Below are positions 1 to 15,514 of a DNA stretch of 64,000 nt, one piece after another. Each line of letters begins with the position of its first letter. The first letter of the stretch is position 1. This DNA comes from Citrobacter enshiensis (GTDB lineage Bacteria; Pseudomonadota; Gammaproteobacteria; Enterobacterales; Enterobacteriaceae). Both the position numbers and the translations under genes were made by a program. The DNA lies in contig NZ_CP119862.1 in the NCBI RefSeq assembly GCF_029338175.1, forward strand, positions 4,000,839 to 4,064,838, read 5' to 3'. The notes under the pieces were generated by a model. The model saw only the letters and a program-made list of their open reading frames with translations. It did not search any database and was not told where the DNA came from.

Positions 1-1834
1 TGCCGAGTTTACGCATCATGCCTGAAACACGGTCAGAGGCGAAGATACGCATCAGCGCATCTTCCATCGACAGATAGAAACGAGAAGAACCGGCGTCGCC
101 CTGACGACCAGAACGGCCACGAAGCTGGTTATCGATACGACGAGATTCGTGACGTTCGGTACCAATGATGTGTAAACCGCCCGATGCCAGCACCGCATCA
201 TGACGCACCTGCCAGTCTGTTTTAATCTGCGCAATCTGTTCCGGCGTTGGATTTTCCAGCTCAGCCACTTCAGCCTGCCAGCTACCACCCAGCACGATAT
301 CGGTACCACGACCCGCCATGTTGGTCGCGATGGTCACTGCAGCCGGGTAACCCGCCTGTGCAACGATCGCCGCTTCGTTGGCATGGAATTTGGCGTTCAG
401 AACGTTATGTTTGATACCCGCTTTAACCAGCTCATTAGAAACCACTTCGGATTTCTCGATGGAGATAGTACCGACCAGCACCGGCTGACCATTCGCAGTA
501 CGCTCTTTGATATCTTCAATGATCGCCTGAATTTTTTCCGCTTCCGTCATGTAGACCAGGTCTGGCATGTCTTTACGGATCATCGGGCGGTTGGTCGGAA
601 CCACAACGGTATCCAGCTTGTAGATAGAGCTGAATTCAAACGCTTCGGTATCTGCTGTACCGGTCATACCGGCCAGTTTCTCGTACAGACGGAAGTAGTT
701 CTGGAAAGTGATGGAGGCCAGCGTCTGGTTTTCGTTCTGGATATCCACGCCTTCTTTCGCTTCAACGGCCTGGTGTAAACCGTCAGACCAGCGACGTCCC
801 TGCATGGTACGCCCGGTGTGTTCGTCAACGATGATAACTTCACCGTCTTTCACGATGTAGTCTACATCGCGGGTAAACAGCACGTGCGCACGCAGCGCGG
901 CGGTTACGTGGTGCATCAGCATAATGTTGCCCGGAGAGTACAGCGACTCACCTTCGTCCATGATGCCTTCGTTCACCAGCAGTTCTTCAATCAGTACCAG
1001 ACCACGTTCGGTCAGGTTCACCTGACGGGCTTTCTCATCGACGGAGAAATGGCCTTCACCCTGGAAGGTGTCGGAGTCTTCTTTCTCCTGACGTACCAGA
1101 CGCGGAATGATTTTGTTCACTTTCTTATACATTTCCGAGCTGTCTTCAGCCGGACCAGAAATGATAAGCGGCGTACGTGCTTCATCGATCAGGATGGAGT
1201 CCACCTCATCCACCAGCGCATAGTACAGTTTACGCTGAACGCGTTCTTCAGGGCTGAACGCCATGTTGTCGCGCAGGTAGTCAAAGCCGTATTCGTTGTT
1301 GGTACCGTAAGTGATGTCCGCCGCGTACGCTTCACGTTTTGCAGGAGCAGGCAGGCCAGACATGTTGATGCCGACGCTCATGCCGAGGAATTCAAACAGT
1401 GGACGGTTGTTTTCGGCGTCACGCTGCGCCAGATAGTCGTTGACGGTAACGACGTGAACGCCTTTGCCCGTCAGCGCATTCAGGTACGCAGGCAGCGTTG
1501 CGGTCAGTGTTTTACCTTCACCGGTACGCATTTCTGCGATGCAGCGATCGTTAAGGACCATACCGCCGAGCAACTGAACGTCGAAGTGGCGCATACCGAA
1601 GACGCGCTTACTGGCTTCACGGACAACAGCAAAGGCTTCCGGAATCAGGCTTTCCAGGCTTTCACCTTTCTCCAGACGAGCACGGAACTCTGCTGTTTTC
1701 GCTTTCAATTCGTCATCGGAGAGTTTTTCCATCTCCGGTTCCATGGCATTAATCACGCCGACCGCTTTGCGCATGCGACGCAACGTACGATCGTTACGAC
1801 TACCGAATACTTTCGTTAATAATTTGATTAGCAT
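1..1834 (-). CDS. secA: Protein translocase motor ATPase SecA (N-terminal 611 residues, cut by window edge)
   Basis: SecA is the ATPase that pushes unfolded preproteins through the SecYEG channel at the inner membrane. The ATG is at 1834-1832; translation gives the typical [17 protein letters not shown] start. Walker [10 protein letters not shown] is at residues 102-110 and the [11 protein letters not shown] segment begins at residue 209. The reading frame is open to base 1, so about 611 of the usual 901 residues are present; the C-terminal helical and zinc-binding parts lie outside. It is the last gene after lpxC and secM, and its start is controlled by the secM stop-region helix described separately. 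Family identity is certain; nothing abnormal is seen. Confidence 0.98.
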   Translation of the reverse strand, partial: MLIKLLTKVFGSRNDRTLRRMRKAVGVINAMEPEMEKLSDDELKAKTAEFRARLEKGESLESLIPEAFAVVREASKRVFGMRHFDVQLLGGMVLNDRCIAEMRTGEGKTLTATLPAYLNALTGKGVHVVTVNDYLAQRDAENNRPLFEFLGMSVGINMSGLPAPAKREAYAADITYGTNNEYGFDYLRDNMAFSPEERVQRKLYYALVDEVDSILIDEARTPLIISGPAEDSSEMYKKVNKIIPRLVRQEKEDSDTFQGEGHFSVDEKARQVNLTERGLVLIEELLVNEGIMDEGESLYSPGNIMLMHHVTAALRAHVLFTRDVDYIVKDGEVIIVDEHTGRTMQGRRWSDGLHQAVEAKEGVDIQNENQTLASITFQNYFRLYEKLAGMTGTADTEAFEFSSIYKLDTVVVPTNRPMIRKDMPDLVYMTEAEKIQAIIEDIKERTANGQPVLVGTISIEKSEVVSNELVKAGIKHNVLNAKFHANEAAIVAQAGYPAAVTIATNMAGRGTDIVLGGSWQAEVAELENPTPEQIAQIKTDWQVRHDAVLASGGLHIIGTERHESRRIDNQLRGRSGRQGDAGSSRFYLSMEDALMRIFASDRVSGMMRKLG

Positions 1835-1845
1835 AATAATAAAAT

Positions 1846-1916
1846 CTCAAACGCCCCGCGAAGCGGAGTCATAATAATGTGTTAAAGGTTTTTTTGTTGT
1901 TAACTGAGGCGTTGAG
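1846..1916 (-). promoter_or_regulatory. secM-secA intergenic helix that can occlude the secA ribosome-binding site
   Basis: On the minus strand the last codons of secM carry CTCAACGCCTC (1916-1906). This can pair with GGGGCGTTTGAG (1857-1846), with one bulged T, just ahead of the secA start. The pairing covers the GAG of the secA Shine-Dalgarno. In the known secM-secA system a ribosome stalled inside secM opens this helix and raises secA translation when secretion is poor. The pairing is visible in the sequence; the regulatory role is from the family. Confidence 0.75.
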
Positions 1917-2406
1917 GGCCGGCACGTATTCCTTGCGCCTGGCTAATCCAGACAGACACGCTAAATGCGGCCTGAGGTGTAAAATGGGCGTACGTCAGAT
2001 GGCGCACGATCGCAGGCGGTTGGCCTTCCTGCGTCAGCATGGCGCTGAGCGTATTCAGTAAAGCAAGATGATGCGCCTGAAGCGGTAACGGTTCTTCAGC
2101 AACGGGCAGCGCTTGTGGCGCCATTGCGAAGGAAAGATGGCGAATAACCGTTCGAATCGCATGCTGATGCCAGTAATCGACGGTAAAATTCGGGCGACGG
2201 TTGGTTGCTTCCAGCAACGCAAGCTGGCTAAAGTTTACCTTCGCAGATTGATCGTGGTTGCTGGCTGTCGCTTTTGCTGGCGTATTAGGCTCGGCAGCGT
2301 TACTGAGAGCGGGCAGACCAAAGCTCGCCGCGACCATCCCCAATAAGAGATGCGGCCAGAAGTACCGTCTGCCTAACTGTCGCCAGCGCGTCAGTATTCC
2401 ACTCAC
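1900..2406 (-). CDS. secM: Secretion monitor SecM with translation-arrest peptide
   Basis: SecM is a secreted, rapidly degraded sensor peptide whose translation stalls when its own export is slow, which raises synthesis of the downstream secA. The product is 168 residues (Escherichia 170). It starts with GTG and has a long signal peptide ending near LPALSNAA at residues 31-38. The arrest motif is at residues 148-164: F148, W153, I154 and the GIRAGP block 159-164 are all kept. The two positions equal to Thr152 and Pro153 of Escherichia are Val and Ser here. Residues just before the motif also differ from the Escherichia protein. The gene is followed after 65 bases by secA. Confidence 0.96.
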   Translation of the reverse strand: MSGILTRWRQLGRRYFWPHLLLGMVAASFGLPALSNAAEPNTPAKATASNHDQSAKVNFSQLALLEATNRRPNFTVDYWHQHAIRTVIRHLSFAMAPQALPVAEEPLPLQAHHLALLNTLSAMLTQEGQPPAIVRHLTYAHFTPQAAFSVSVWISQAQGIRAGPQRLS

Positions 2407-2471
2407 GTCATTGCCACCTTAAAAGCTCGATCGTCGGGTTTATGCTTTCTAAACGTTATTTTTGCGCACAA

Positions 2472-2500
2472 ATCTTATCACTAATACCGCTGTACTACAG
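2472..2500 (-). promoter_or_regulatory. Possible secM-secA promoter
   Basis: In the 282-base gap between lpxC and secM, the minus strand shows an extended -10 (TGATAAGAT, hexamer 2477-2472) with a weak -35-like CTGTAG at 2500-2495 and a 17-base spacer. It lies downstream of the lpxC terminator, where an independent secM promoter would be expected. Assigned by motif only. Confidence 0.35.
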
Positions 2501-2612
2501 CAGGAATGACAAAAAGCTAAGGGTAAAAATGCTTAAGAAAGCAGCGAACGCGCTGCATTTCGATTCAGCAACACATAAAAAATCGCATCAGGAAAAATGA
2601 CGGGCACGTGAC

Positions 2613-2665
2613 AAAAAAAAACGACTGGCTTACCTGGCCGGAGAGAGTGCCAGATTAACCAGTCG
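2613..2665 (-). terminator. Rho-independent terminator after lpxC
   Basis: On the minus strand CGACTGG...CTGGC pairs with GCCAG...CCAGTCG around a short loop and is followed by a run of about nine T. It starts about 24 bases after the lpxC stop and separates the division cluster transcript from secM-secA. Confidence 0.85.
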
Positions 2666-2688
2666 AATTTATGCGACAGGGTGTGTCG

Positions 2689-3627
<939 letters not shown>

Positions 3628-3706
3628 CTATCCAACCGAAGTGTACTATACATTCGGCGGGCCAGTTTAGCACAAAGAGCCACGATACCCAAATTCCAGC
3701 TAATTC

Positions 3707-4858
3707 TTAGTCAGCTTGCTTGCGCAGGAACGCAGGGATATCGAGATAATCCGGCTCTTTAGTGGTTTGCGGCGTGTTGTCGTTAACCACTTTAGCAACT
3801 GGTTTTTGCTCTTGCGTCAACGGCGCCATGCCGTGCTGCTGGTAGCGATCCATCACTGGCTGCTGCACCTGCTTGTTGGTGACCAGGGTGATTTCCGGAC
3901 GTTTGTCCATACCAATTCCAGTGGCAACAACGGTGACGCGCAGTTCGTCATTCATATCCGGGTCAAGAGACGTACCGATAACCACGGTTGCGTTATCCGA
4001 GGCAAATGCACGGATAGTGTTACCCACGGTTTCAAACTCATCCAGACGCAGATCGAAGCCCGCCGTGATGTTGACCAGTACGCCGCGAGCGCCAGACAGG
4101 TCGATATCTTCCAGCAGCGGAGAAGAGATAGCCATTTCAGCCGCTTCTTCCGCACGGTCTTCACCGCTCGCCACGCCGGAGCCCATCATCGCATAGCCCA
4201 TTTCGGACATCACGGTGCGCACGTCGGCAAAGTCGACGTTCATCAGGCCAGGACGGGTGATCAGCTCTGCGATACCCTGTACCGCGCCTTTCAGCACGTC
4301 GTTTGCTGCGCCAAATGCGTCCAGCAGGGAGATACCGCGTCCCAGCACTTTCAGCAGTTTGTCGTTCGGGATAGTGATCAGAGAGTCCACATGTTTGGAC
4401 AGCTCGGTGATACCCTGCTCCGCGAATGCCATGCGCTTCTTGCCTTCAAAGTTGAAAGGCTTAGTCACGACAGCGACGGTCAGAATACCTAAATCTTTTG
4501 CGACTTCAGCAACCACTGGCGCTGCACCAGTACCGGTACCGCCACCCATGCCTGCTGCGATAAACACCATGTCTGCCCCGTCAAGCGCTGCACGCAGTGC
4601 TTCACGATCTTCGTCAGCCGCATTGCGACCCACTTCCGGGTTTGCGCCCGCCCCCAGACCTTTAGTAATACCGCTACCGATCTGAATGGTCTGGCCAACA
4701 GCAGTTTTACGCAACGCCTGAGCGTCGGTATTGACTGCGAAGAATTCAACACCTTCAATGCGCTCGCGCACCATGTGTTCAACGGCATTACCGCCGCCGC
4801 CACCGACGCCGATGACTTTAATCACCGCGTCGTTGGTCAGTTCCATAGGTTCAAACAT
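3707..4858 (-). CDS. ftsZ: Tubulin-like cell division GTPase FtsZ
   Basis: FtsZ polymerises into the Z ring that organises septation. The 383 residues include the nucleotide-binding glycine-rich loop GGGTGTG at 105-111 and the T7 synergy loop with N207, D209 and D212, which completes the GTPase site of the next subunit. A variable linker follows, then the conserved C-terminal peptide ([14 protein letters not shown]) that binds FtsA, ZipA, MinC and SlmA. It follows ftsA after a 61-base gap. In relatives much of ftsZ expression comes from promoters inside ftsQA and ddlB; I did not locate these here. Confidence 0.99.
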   Translation of the reverse strand: MFEPMELTNDAVIKVIGVGGGGGNAVEHMVRERIEGVEFFAVNTDAQALRKTAVGQTIQIGSGITKGLGAGANPEVGRNAADEDREALRAALDGADMVFIAAGMGGGTGTGAAPVVAEVAKDLGILTVAVVTKPFNFEGKKRMAFAEQGITELSKHVDSLITIPNDKLLKVLGRGISLLDAFGAANDVLKGAVQGIAELITRPGLMNVDFADVRTVMSEMGYAMMGSGVASGEDRAEEAAEMAISSPLLEDIDLSGARGVLVNITAGFDLRLDEFETVGNTIRAFASDNATVVIGTSLDPDMNDELRVTVVATGIGMDKRPEITLVTNKQVQQPVMDRYQQHGMAPLTQEQKPVAKVVNDNTPQTTKEPDYLDIPAFLRKQAD

Positions 4859-4919
4859 AGTTTCTCTCCGTTTTGTGCCTGTCGCCTGAGACCGTTAATC
4901 TTCTCCGGTCTCATAAAAA

Positions 4920-6182
4920 TTAAAACTCTTTTCGCAGCCAGCTATTAAGTCGCTTGATCCACGAGCCAACTGAAGCCGTAACACGTTTTTCTACTTCTGC
5001 TTCACCACTCAAATGGGACTCTTTCCCGTAGTGAAGCAACCCCACCGCCGTTGAGTAATACGGCTCCTGAGCATAATCCGTCAGCCCGGTGATATTCAGC
5101 GGCGCACCAATACGTACCTGCGTATGGAACACGCGCTGGGCGCAGGCTGCAAGGCCTTCAATTTGCGCCGCACCACCGGTTAAGACAATCCCCGCCGCCA
5201 GATGATGTTTCACACCCTGCTGGCGAAGCTGTTCTTGTAATTGCAGTATCTCTTCGTTGACCAGATTGAGCAGTTCGGTATACCGCGGCTCAATGACCTC
5301 TGCGAGCGTCTGACGCTGCAGACTGCGCGGCGGTCGACCGCCCACGCTGGGTACTTCCACGCTCTCGTCTTTCCCAACGATGGAGCCTAACGCACACCCG
5401 TGGCGCACTTTAATGGCTTCGGCGTCGCTCGGCGGCGTACCAAAGGCATAGGCGATATCACTGGTCACTACGTTTCCTGCGTAAGGGATCACTTTGGTAT
5501 GGCGCAACGCCCCGCCAGTATAAACGGCGATATCCATTGTACCACCACCAATATCCACTACGCAGACGCCCAGTTCACGTTCATCTTCCGTCAACACGGA
5601 ATAACTGGCCGCCAGTCCGGCAAATATCAATTGGTCAACTTTCAGGCCACAACGTTCCACGGCTTTGACAATGTTTTTCGCCATATCGTTGTGACACGTA
5701 ATCAAATGCACTTTTGCCTGCATACGCACGCCGGAAAGACCGACAGGATTTTTGATGCCTTCCTGGTAGTCAATCGCGTACTCTTGCGGAATAACGTGCA
5801 GAACACGATGTTCGTCACGAACACGTACCGACTTTGCGGTATGAACCACGTTTTCCACATCTTCCTGCGTCACTTCCTCTTCGGAGATCGGCACCATGCC
5901 GATTTCATTCTGACAGCTAATATGCTTCCCAGAAAGCGCCAGATACACCGAGGAGATCTGGCAATCCGCCATCAGTTCAGCCTGGTCAATGGCGCGCTGT
6001 ACGCACTTTACCACTGACTCAAGGTCGTTCACTCCGCCTTTATCCATACCGCGCGACGGGCAACTGCCCACGCCAATGATATTGACCATACCATCGGGCA
6101 GAACTTCCCCTACTAAAGCGGCAACCTTCGCGGTGCCAATCTCCAGTCCAACTACCAGTTTTCTGTCCGTCGCCTTGATCAT
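4920..6182 (-). CDS. ftsA: Actin-like cell division protein FtsA
   Basis: FtsA tethers FtsZ filaments to the inner membrane and helps recruit later division proteins. The 420 residues show actin-type phosphate loops: GLEIGTAK at 12-19 and DIGGGTMD at 210-217, plus an [11 protein letters not shown] adenosine motif near residue 335. The C-terminal segment ending [13 protein letters not shown] is the amphipathic helix that inserts in the membrane. Its start codon overlaps the ftsQ stop by four bases, and ftsZ follows, giving the usual ftsQAZ order. Confidence 0.99.
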   Translation of the reverse strand: MIKATDRKLVVGLEIGTAKVAALVGEVLPDGMVNIIGVGSCPSRGMDKGGVNDLESVVKCVQRAIDQAELMADCQISSVYLALSGKHISCQNEIGMVPISEEEVTQEDVENVVHTAKSVRVRDEHRVLHVIPQEYAIDYQEGIKNPVGLSGVRMQAKVHLITCHNDMAKNIVKAVERCGLKVDQLIFAGLAASYSVLTEDERELGVCVVDIGGGTMDIAVYTGGALRHTKVIPYAGNVVTSDIAYAFGTPPSDAEAIKVRHGCALGSIVGKDESVEVPSVGGRPPRSLQRQTLAEVIEPRYTELLNLVNEEILQLQEQLRQQGVKHHLAAGIVLTGGAAQIEGLAACAQRVFHTQVRIGAPLNITGLTDYAQEPYYSTAVGLLHYGKESHLSGEAEVEKRVTASVGSWIKRLNSWLRKEF

Positions 6183-7009
6183 TGTTGTTCTGCCTGTGCC
6201 TGATTCTGTTGCTGATTAGATTCCTCAGGAGGTAAGGGAACCCACCCTACTGCCGCCCCCGAGTCATAACGCAAATCAACGTAGCTAATCCGTTTGCCAT
6301 CGGTTTGCGCCTGCTGCTGTAAAACCGGATAAAGTTCTACAAAGCGAGCCAAACGTTTCATGGTGTCGCCCCGACCCAGATTGAGCTTAATATCGTTATT
6401 CAGCGTCAACTGCCAGGAACGACGTGCGGTCATTGCCGCTTCCTTCAGGGTGAATCTATCCTTAGCCAGCACCTGCCCCATTTCACGGTACCCTTGCAAC
6501 ACTTCACTCGCGCTGCCTTCCGGGCCGTATAACATGGGTAAAACCTGCTTGCTGGTCCGATCGGTGGGTACGCTGAAGGCATTACCTTCCACATCCACCA
6601 TATGTTGATCATTCCAACGCGCAATCGGCACATATTCAACCAGATGAATCTTCAATTCATCAGGCCACTGTTTTCTGACACTGGCCTGTTTAATCCACGG
6701 CAAACGTTCAATCTGACTCTGAATGATGTTCACGTCCTGGGTCATAAAGGTGCCAGGCGACCCGAGAGCCAGAATTGACTGCCGGATATCATCATTGCGC
6801 GTGTAATGCCGCTCGCCGGTCAGCACCAGTTTCGACAAGGGCAAACGCTGCGCGTCTTCCATCCAGCCCAACACCACCCAGCCGCTGACAAACACGGTGC
6901 ACAACACTGTCAGCAGGAAAAGAATACCTGCAAGACGCGTTCCATTACTGCGGCGTGAAGATGAGAGTTCTTCTTCACTGTTTCGCGTGTTCAGCGCAGC
7001 CTGCGACAT
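6179..7009 (-). CDS. ftsQ: Cell division protein FtsQ
   Basis: FtsQ is a bitopic inner-membrane protein that forms the FtsQLB complex with FtsL and FtsB and links early and late divisome parts. It has 276 residues: a cytoplasmic N-terminus, one membrane helix at about 26-49, a POTRA domain at about 57-127 and a beta domain. The C-terminus is rich in glutamine. It begins one base after the ddlB stop and overlaps ftsA by four bases, suggesting translational coupling. Confidence 0.98.
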   Translation of the reverse strand: MSQAALNTRNSEEELSSSRRSNGTRLAGILFLLTVLCTVFVSGWVVLGWMEDAQRLPLSKLVLTGERHYTRNDDIRQSILALGSPGTFMTQDVNIIQSQIERLPWIKQASVRKQWPDELKIHLVEYVPIARWNDQHMVDVEGNAFSVPTDRTSKQVLPMLYGPEGSASEVLQGYREMGQVLAKDRFTLKEAAMTARRSWQLTLNNDIKLNLGRGDTMKRLARFVELYPVLQQQAQTDGKRISYVDLRYDSGAAVGWVPLPPEESNQQQNQAQAEQQ

Positions 7010-7010
7010 A

Positions 7011-9399
<2,389 letters not shown>

Positions 9400-9452
9400 T
9401 CTTTACGCCATTAACTTCAAAATTTCATGCGATGCAAAAGGCACCGCCACAA

Positions 9453-10520
9453 TTACACCCGGGCAGCCCGGTTCACTTCATTTGCGACACGTTCTGTGGC
9501 ATCAGGAATCGATGCCGCGCGAGCACGCTCTGCCATGGTGAGTAAAGTTTCTCGCGACCACCCGGAAAGGGTGCTGGCGACGGCATCCACGGTAAACTGT
9601 GGCTGCTCAAGAATTTTTGCTGCACCTGCTTTTTCCAGCGGCAGCGCATTCCAGTACTGTTGCCTGTCTTTATGCTGGAACGGGACAAACAGCGCGGGTA
9701 AACCCGCGGCGGCAATCTCGCTCACGGTTAATGCGCCCGAACGACAAACCACCACATCCGCCCACGCATAAGCGTCAGCCATGTCGTCAATAAATTCCGT
9801 CACCTTATGCTGCGGTTGCCCCGCCTGTGCATAAGCGTGTTCAACCGTTTGCTGCGCGCCTTTACCGCTCTGATGCCAGATCGTTACCGCATCGCCAAGT
9901 TTGGCGGCAACCTGCGGTAGCGTCTGGTTCAGGACGCGAGCGCCCTGAGAGCCGCCAACCACCAGCAGACGAACCGGGCCTTCACGCCCCGCCAGACGCT
10001 CCTGCGGCAGCGGCAGCGCCAGCACGTCCGTACGCACCGGATTACCCACGACTTCCGCGTTCGGGAAGGCGCCAGGAAAAGCCTGCATAACCGTGGTCGC
10101 GATCTTCGCCAACCATTTATTGGTCAAACCGGCGATGCCGTTTTGCTCATGCAGGACCACCGGGATCCCTAAAGACCAGGCGGCAAGACCGCCGGGACCT
10201 GAAACATAGCCACCCATGCCCAGCACCACGTCGGGTTTGAACTGTTTCATGATGGCGCGCGCCTGACGCCAGGCGTTAAAAATACGCAGCGGGGCGGCAA
10301 GTAATGCCTTGATCCCTTTGCCACGCAAACCGGAGATACGAATGAAGTCAATCTCAATGCCATGTTTTGGCACTAAATCCGCTTCCATACGATCGGCGGT
10401 GCCCAGCCAGCGAACCTGCCAGCCCTGGGCCATTAAATGGTGAGCAACGGCCAATCCCGGGAACACATGCCCGCCGGTACCACCTGCCATCACCATTAAC
10501 CGCTTCGGTTGACCACTCAT
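9453..10520 (-). CDS. murG: Lipid II synthase MurG (undecaprenyl-PP-MurNAc-pentapeptide GlcNAc transferase)
   Basis: MurG transfers GlcNAc from UDP-GlcNAc to lipid I on the inner face of the cytoplasmic membrane, making lipid II. The 355-residue GT-B enzyme shows the first glycine-rich loop GGTGGHV at 13-19, a second loop (GGSQGA) near 190 and the donor-binding segment with [21 protein letters not shown]. It follows ftsW with a four-base overlap. Confidence 0.98.
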   Translation of the reverse strand: MSGQPKRLMVMAGGTGGHVFPGLAVAHHLMAQGWQVRWLGTADRMEADLVPKHGIEIDFIRISGLRGKGIKALLAAPLRIFNAWRQARAIMKQFKPDVVLGMGGYVSGPGGLAAWSLGIPVVLHEQNGIAGLTNKWLAKIATTVMQAFPGAFPNAEVVGNPVRTDVLALPLPQERLAGREGPVRLLVVGGSQGARVLNQTLPQVAAKLGDAVTIWHQSGKGAQQTVEHAYAQAGQPQHKVTEFIDDMADAYAWADVVVCRSGALTVSEIAAAGLPALFVPFQHKDRQQYWNALPLEKAGAAKILEQPQFTVDAVASTLSGWSRETLLTMAERARAASIPDATERVANEVNRAARV

Positions 10521-11764
10521 CGTGAACCTCGTGTAAACGCCTGCGCTTTTTCCAGACGCGTTTCATAATCAATACGTAACAAAAACATGATGGCTGTCGA
10601 CATAATCAACAAACTCGAACCACCGTAGCTGATCAGCGGCAGCGTCAGACCTTTGGTCGGCAGCATACCGGCAGCCGCGCCAACGTTGACAAGTGCCTGG
10701 AAACTAAACCAGATACCGATCGAACAGGCGAGAAAACCGGAAAAACGGTGGTCAATTTCCAGCGCTTTACGCCCGATCGACATCGCACGAAAAGCGACGA
10801 AGAATACCATTAAAAGCGCCAATACCACACCGATATAACCCAGTTCTTCCCCAATAATGGCGAAGATAAAGTCGGTATGCGCCTCCGGCAAGTACTCCAG
10901 TTTTTGGACCGAATTTCCCAGTCCTTGCCCCCAGACTTCACCGCGACCAAATGCCATCAACGATTGCGTCAACTGGTAACCACTGCCAAAGGGATCTTCC
11001 CATGGGTTCCAGAAAGAGGTCACACGGCGAATACGATAAGGCTCGGCGAGGATCAGCAGAACAACCGCCGATATCCCCATCCCGATGATGGCAATGAACT
11101 GCCACAGTTTCGCCCCGGCAAGAAACAGCATTGCCAGCGTGGTCACAAATAACACCACCACCGTACCGAGGTCGGGCTGCGCCAGCAAAAGCACCGCCAG
11201 CACCAGGATCACGCCCATCGGTTTTAAGAAGCCGCGCAGGTTATTACGTACCTCGTCGACCTTACGCACCAGGTAGTTTGCGAGGTAGCAGAACAGCGAC
11301 AGCTTGGTGAATTCCGCAGGCTGAATACGCAGCGGTCCCAGCGCAATCCAACGCGATGCCCCGTTAACGGAACTCCCCACCACCAGTACGATCAGCAGCA
11401 TGATGATTGACGCAATCAGCATCGTGGTGCTGTACTTTTGCCAGAACTCCATCGGCAAACGCAGCGTGATCATCCCCAGGCAAAATGCCAGGAAGATATA
11501 CAGCGCATCACGCTTGGCAAACAGGAACGGATCGTTTGCCAGTCTTTGCCCCACGGGCATCGACGCTGACGTCACCATCACGAAACCGATAGCCGCAAGC
11601 CCCAGGGTCAACCACAACAACATGCGGTCGTACATAATCAGGCTGTCCGCGTCTTTGTCACGCGAAGCCATCACCCAGCCCTTAAGCGCAGCAAAGCCCC
11701 CAGCCAGGAGTCCAAATCCTGGCAGGCGCGGCATTCTCAGGCGAGGGAGAGAAAAACGCATCAA
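10517..11764 (-). CDS. ftsW: Septal peptidoglycan glycosyltransferase FtsW
   Basis: FtsW is the SEDS-family polymerase that works with the transpeptidase FtsI to make septal peptidoglycan. The 415 residues form about ten membrane segments after a basic cytoplasmic N-terminus. The large periplasmic loop contains the family stretch around [21 protein letters not shown], and the last helices carry the family signature ([15 protein letters not shown]). It sits between murD and murG with four-base overlaps at both ends. Confidence 0.98.
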   Translation of the reverse strand: MMRFSLPRLRMPRLPGFGLLAGGFAALKGWVMASRDKDADSLIMYDRMLLWLTLGLAAIGFVMVTSASMPVGQRLANDPFLFAKRDALYIFLAFCLGMITLRLPMEFWQKYSTTMLIASIIMLLIVLVVGSSVNGASRWIALGPLRIQPAEFTKLSLFCYLANYLVRKVDEVRNNLRGFLKPMGVILVLAVLLLAQPDLGTVVVLFVTTLAMLFLAGAKLWQFIAIIGMGISAVVLLILAEPYRIRRVTSFWNPWEDPFGSGYQLTQSLMAFGRGEVWGQGLGNSVQKLEYLPEAHTDFIFAIIGEELGYIGVVLALLMVFFVAFRAMSIGRKALEIDHRFSGFLACSIGIWFSFQALVNVGAAAGMLPTKGLTLPLISYGGSSLLIMSTAIMFLLRIDYETRLEKAQAFTRGSR

Positions 11765-13077
11765 CCCAACTCCTTCGCCAGGCGGGTAAATTCATCACCC
11801 CGCTGCTCAAAATTCTTGAACTGATCGAGGCTGGCGCAGGCTGGCGACAAGAGCACCATATCACCCGGCTTCACGCGCGGAGCAATCAAACGCATCGCCT
11901 CTTCCATCGTTTCCGTCTGTTCACCCACTTCCGGACGCAGTGCCGCCAGCTGCGCACCGTCGCGGCCAAAGCAGTACAGACGAACACGATCGCCGTTCAA
12001 ATAACGCCCCAGCGAAGAGAAATCCGCTGATTTACCATCTCCACCGAGCAGCAGATGCAGCGTGCCATCGACATGTAGCCCCTTCAACGCCGCTTCGGTA
12101 CTGCCTACATTGGTCGCTTTAGAATCGTTGATCCAGCGAACGCCGTTATGCTCCAGCGCCAGTTGGAAGCGATGAGCAAGACCGGTAAACGTCGTCAACG
12201 CTTTCAGGCTGCTGGCACGCGGTAATCCTGCTGCGTCCGCCAGCGCCAGCGCCGCCAACGCGTTGGTGTAGTTATGCTGACCGGAAAGCTTCATCTCCTT
12301 CACGTTCAGTATTTTTTCGCCTTTGACCCGCAGCCAGGTTTCGCCCTGCTGACGGTTAAGGTGATAGTCACCCATATTGACGCCAAAACTCACGCAGCGC
12401 TCATCCGCGCCGCGTACCGGCATGGTTAGCGCATCATCTGCATTGACCACGCACACTTTCGCATTCTCGTACACGCGCAGTTTCGCCGCGCGATACTGTT
12501 GAAGACCAAATGGATATCGGTCCATATGATCTTCCGTGACGTTCAAAATTGTTGCGGCAACGGCCTGCAGGCTGGACGTGGTTTCCAGTTGGAAACTGGA
12601 CAGTTCAAGCACATAGAGTTCACGATCGTCATCCAGCAGCATCAGAGCCGGAAGGCCGATATTGCCGCCCACGCCGACGTTAACGCCCGCCGCTTTCGCC
12701 ATTTCGCCGACCAGCGTCGTTACCGTACTTTTACCGTTCGACCCGGTGATAGCGACAATGGGAGCCTGCGCTTCGCGACAGAACAGCTCAATGTCACCCA
12801 CAATTTCAATGCCCGCATCGGCGGCGGCACGTAATGAGGGGTGCGCAAGGGCAATACCAGGGCTGGCAACCACCAGATCGGCGGCTAACAGCCACTCGTC
12901 GTTCAGGCTGCCAACGTGATGTTCAACCGCTTCAGGCAATTTTTCCAGTCCCGGCGGCGTTGCGCGGGTATCCATCACGCGCGGCGTCACGCCACGCGCC
13001 AGGAAAAAGTCCACGCAAGAAAGTCCGGTTAGACCCAGACCAATGATGACGACGTTTTTACCCTGGTAATCAGCCAT
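11761..13077 (-). CDS. murD: UDP-N-acetylmuramoyl-L-alanine--D-glutamate ligase MurD
   Basis: MurD adds D-glutamate to UDP-MurNAc-L-Ala. The 438-residue protein has an N-terminal nucleotide-binding domain, the ATP loop GSNGKST at 112-118, and the C-terminal domain ending in the [19 protein letters not shown] segment that binds D-Glu. Its stop overlaps ftsW by four bases; mraY ends two bases upstream. Confidence 0.99.
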   Translation of the reverse strand: MADYQGKNVVIIGLGLTGLSCVDFFLARGVTPRVMDTRATPPGLEKLPEAVEHHVGSLNDEWLLAADLVVASPGIALAHPSLRAAADAGIEIVGDIELFCREAQAPIVAITGSNGKSTVTTLVGEMAKAAGVNVGVGGNIGLPALMLLDDDRELYVLELSSFQLETTSSLQAVAATILNVTEDHMDRYPFGLQQYRAAKLRVYENAKVCVVNADDALTMPVRGADERCVSFGVNMGDYHLNRQQGETWLRVKGEKILNVKEMKLSGQHNYTNALAALALADAAGLPRASSLKALTTFTGLAHRFQLALEHNGVRWINDSKATNVGSTEAALKGLHVDGTLHLLLGGDGKSADFSSLGRYLNGDRVRLYCFGRDGAQLAALRPEVGEQTETMEEAMRLIAPRVKPGDMVLLSPACASLDQFKNFEQRGDEFTRLAKELG

Positions 13078-13079
13078 GA

Positions 13080-14162
13080 TTAACGTACCTTCAGCGTTGC
13101 CAGGCCAATCAGCACCAGCATCAGCGAAATAATCCAGAAGCGCACAATAACGCGCGGCTCCGGCCAGCCTTTCAGTTCATAGTGATGGTGAATCGGCGCC
13201 ATGCGGAAAATACGCTGTCCGCGCAGCTTAAAGGAACCGACCTGCAGGATGACCGACAGAGTTTCCACCACGAACACCCCACCCATAATCACCAGCAGGA
13301 ATTCCTGGCGCAGCAGCACGGCGATAATCCCGAGCGCGCCGCCCAATGCCAGTGAACCGACGTCACCCATAAAGACCTGTGCCGGATAGGTGTTAAACCA
13401 CAGAAAGCCTAACCCCGCGCCGACAATCGCCGTACAGACAATCACCAGTTCACCGGCATGGCGTAAATAGGGAATGTGCAGGTAGCTGGCGAAGTTCATG
13501 TTACCGCTCGCCCACGCCACCAGCGCAAAACCGGCCGCAACAAACACGGTCGGCATAATCGCCAGGCCATCAAGACCATCGGTCAGGTTAACCGCATTAC
13601 CCGTACCTACAATCACGAAGTACGCCAGCAGAACGTAGAACAGCCCCAGCTGAGGCATCACGTCTTTAAAGAACGGCACCACCAGTTGAGTGGCTGGCGT
13701 ATCTTTGCCCGCCAGATAGAGGGCAAACGCCACGCCTAATGCAATGACGGACATCCAGAAATACTTCCAGCGCGCAATCAGGCCTTTCGTGTCTTTGCGG
13801 ACCACTTTGCGATAGTCATCGACGAACCCAATAATGCCGTAGCCAACCAGCACGACCAATACACACCAGACATACGGGTTAGACGGGTAAGCCCACAGCA
13901 GCACAGAAACGACAATCGCTGTCAGGATCATAATGCCGCCCATGGTCGGCGTACCGCGCTTGCTGAAGTGCGACTCCGGACCGTCGTTACGCACAACCTG
14001 GCCAAACGACAATTTTTGTAAACGGGCAATCATGCGCGGGCCCATCCACAAAGAGATGAACAGCGCGGTCAGCAGGCTGACGATGGCACGAAACGTCAGA
14101 TACGAAAAGACGTTAAAGCCGGAATAATATTTGACCAAATGTTCGGCCAGCCAAACTAACAT
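13080..14162 (-). CDS. mraY: Phospho-N-acetylmuramoyl-pentapeptide transferase MraY (lipid I synthase)
   Basis: MraY transfers phospho-MurNAc-pentapeptide from the UDP carrier to undecaprenyl phosphate in the inner membrane. The 360-residue protein has about ten membrane helices, the aspartate pair D115-D116 in FVDDYRKV, the [10 protein letters not shown] substrate motif, and the conserved [13 protein letters not shown] loop near the C-terminus. It overlaps murF by seven bases. Confidence 0.99.
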   Translation of the reverse strand: MLVWLAEHLVKYYSGFNVFSYLTFRAIVSLLTALFISLWMGPRMIARLQKLSFGQVVRNDGPESHFSKRGTPTMGGIMILTAIVVSVLLWAYPSNPYVWCVLVVLVGYGIIGFVDDYRKVVRKDTKGLIARWKYFWMSVIALGVAFALYLAGKDTPATQLVVPFFKDVMPQLGLFYVLLAYFVIVGTGNAVNLTDGLDGLAIMPTVFVAAGFALVAWASGNMNFASYLHIPYLRHAGELVIVCTAIVGAGLGFLWFNTYPAQVFMGDVGSLALGGALGIIAVLLRQEFLLVIMGGVFVVETLSVILQVGSFKLRGQRIFRMAPIHHHYELKGWPEPRVIVRFWIISLMLVLIGLATLKVR

Positions 14163-15514
14163 GTCCCATTCTCCTGTAATGCGCGTACTACCTCTTCCAT
14201 GGCGGCACTACGTGAACCTTTCACTAAAACAGTCATTGTCTGATGCTCTGCAACCAGCGCCTTAAGACGCGTCACCAACGCAGATTTGTCAGCAAAATGT
14301 TCGCCGACGCCGCTGGCGTTACTGATGGCCTGGCTCAGTTTCCCTGTACTCAATACACAATCGATATCTGCCGCTTTCGCCGCCTCACCAACCTGCACAT
14401 GGCACGCTTCGCTTTCCGCTCCCAGTTCCGCCATATCGCCAACCACCAACACACGGAAGCCCGGCATTTCAGAAAGGACCTGTACGGCGGCGGTCATCGA
14501 CCCCACATTGGCGTTGTAGGAGTCATCAAGCAGCAGTTGGTTTTCTGCCAGTTGGATAGGGAACAAACGGCCAGGTACGGCCGTTAAATTAGCCAGACCC
14601 GCTTTGATAGCCTCGAGCGGCGCACCAACCGCCATCGACAGCGCGCTGGCAGCGAGCGCGTTAGCGATGTTGTGGCGACCGGGTAACGGCAGCAGCACAT
14701 CAATGCTGCCCATCGGCGTTTGCAGAGAAAACGTCGTGCCGTGCATCGTCACGTGGATATTGGTTGCCGTAAAATCACTGTTGGCGGCATTGGGCGAAAA
14801 ACGCCAGATAGTGCGATCGCCAATGATGCTCTGCCAGTTCAGCCAGTCGTTGTTATCGGCATTCATGATGGCAATGCCGTTTTCCTGCAGACCGGTAAAG
14901 ATTTCGCCTTTGGCTTTCGCCACGCCCGCCAGCGAGCCGAACCCTTCCAGGTGCGCCGCAGCGAGATTGTTCACCAGTGCCGCTTCCGGACGCGTCAGGC
15001 CGACGGTCCAGGCAATTTCACCCTGGTGGTTAGCGCCTAATTCAATCACCGCATAGTCATAATCATGATTCAGACGTAGCAGCGTCATCGGCACGCCGAT
15101 GTCGTTATTAAGATTGCCGGCGGTGTATAAGGTGTTTCCGCACTGGCTCAGAATGGCCGCAGTCATCTCTTTAACCGATGTTTTACCGGATGAACCGGTT
15201 AACGCCACCACGCGAGCCGGAACCTGTGCGCGTACCCACGCCGCCAGTTCGCCAAACGCCAGACGCGTGTCTTTGACAATCAGTTGTGGGAGGGAGATAT
15301 CCAGCGGACGGCTGACCAGCAGCGCCCCCGCCCCACCTGCTTTCGCTTTATCGGCAAAATCGTGGGCGTCGAAGCGTTCGCCTTTCAGCGCCACAAACAG
15401 GCAGCCCGGCGTCAGTTTACGCGTATCGGTCGTTACCGCGTCCAGCGTCAAATCGGCACCTTGCAACTCGCCGTGCAGAATCTCAGCCAGTTGGCTGAGC
15501 GTTACGTTAATCAT
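14156..15514 (-). CDS. murF: UDP-N-acetylmuramoyl-tripeptide--D-alanyl-D-alanine ligase MurF
   Basis: MurF attaches the D-Ala-D-Ala dipeptide made by DdlB and finishes the cytoplasmic pentapeptide precursor. The 452-residue protein has the Mur ligase three-domain layout, with the ATP loop GSSGKTS at 107-113 and the [11 protein letters not shown] motif in the central/C-terminal region. It overlaps murE by four bases and mraY by seven. Confidence 0.99.
   Translation of the reverse strand: MINVTLSQLAEILHGELQGADLTLDAVTTDTRKLTPGCLFVALKGERFDAHDFADKAKAGGAGALLVSRPLDISLPQLIVKDTRLAFGELAAWVRAQVPARVVALTGSSGKTSVKEMTAAILSQCGNTLYTAGNLNNDIGVPMTLLRLNHDYDYAVIELGANHQGEIAWTVGLTRPEAALVNNLAAAHLEGFGSLAGVAKAKGEIFTGLQENGIAIMNADNNDWLNWQSIIGDRTIWRFSPNAANSDFTATNIHVTMHGTTFSLQTPMGSIDVLLPLPGRHNIANALAASALSMAVGAPLEAIKAGLANLTAVPGRLFPIQLAENQLLLDDSYNANVGSMTAAVQVLSEMPGFRVLVVGDMAELGAESEACHVQVGEAAKAADIDCVLSTGKLSQAISNASGVGEHFADKSALVTRLKALVAEHQTMTVLVKGSRSAAMEEVVRALQENGTC

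Noticed and set aside
200-1819. Long plus-strand ORFs opposite secA, and similar antisense frames across the division genes, folA and polB
   Set aside because: They are mirror frames of well-identified genes, with low-complexity or His/Gln/Arg-rich translations and no recognisable domains.
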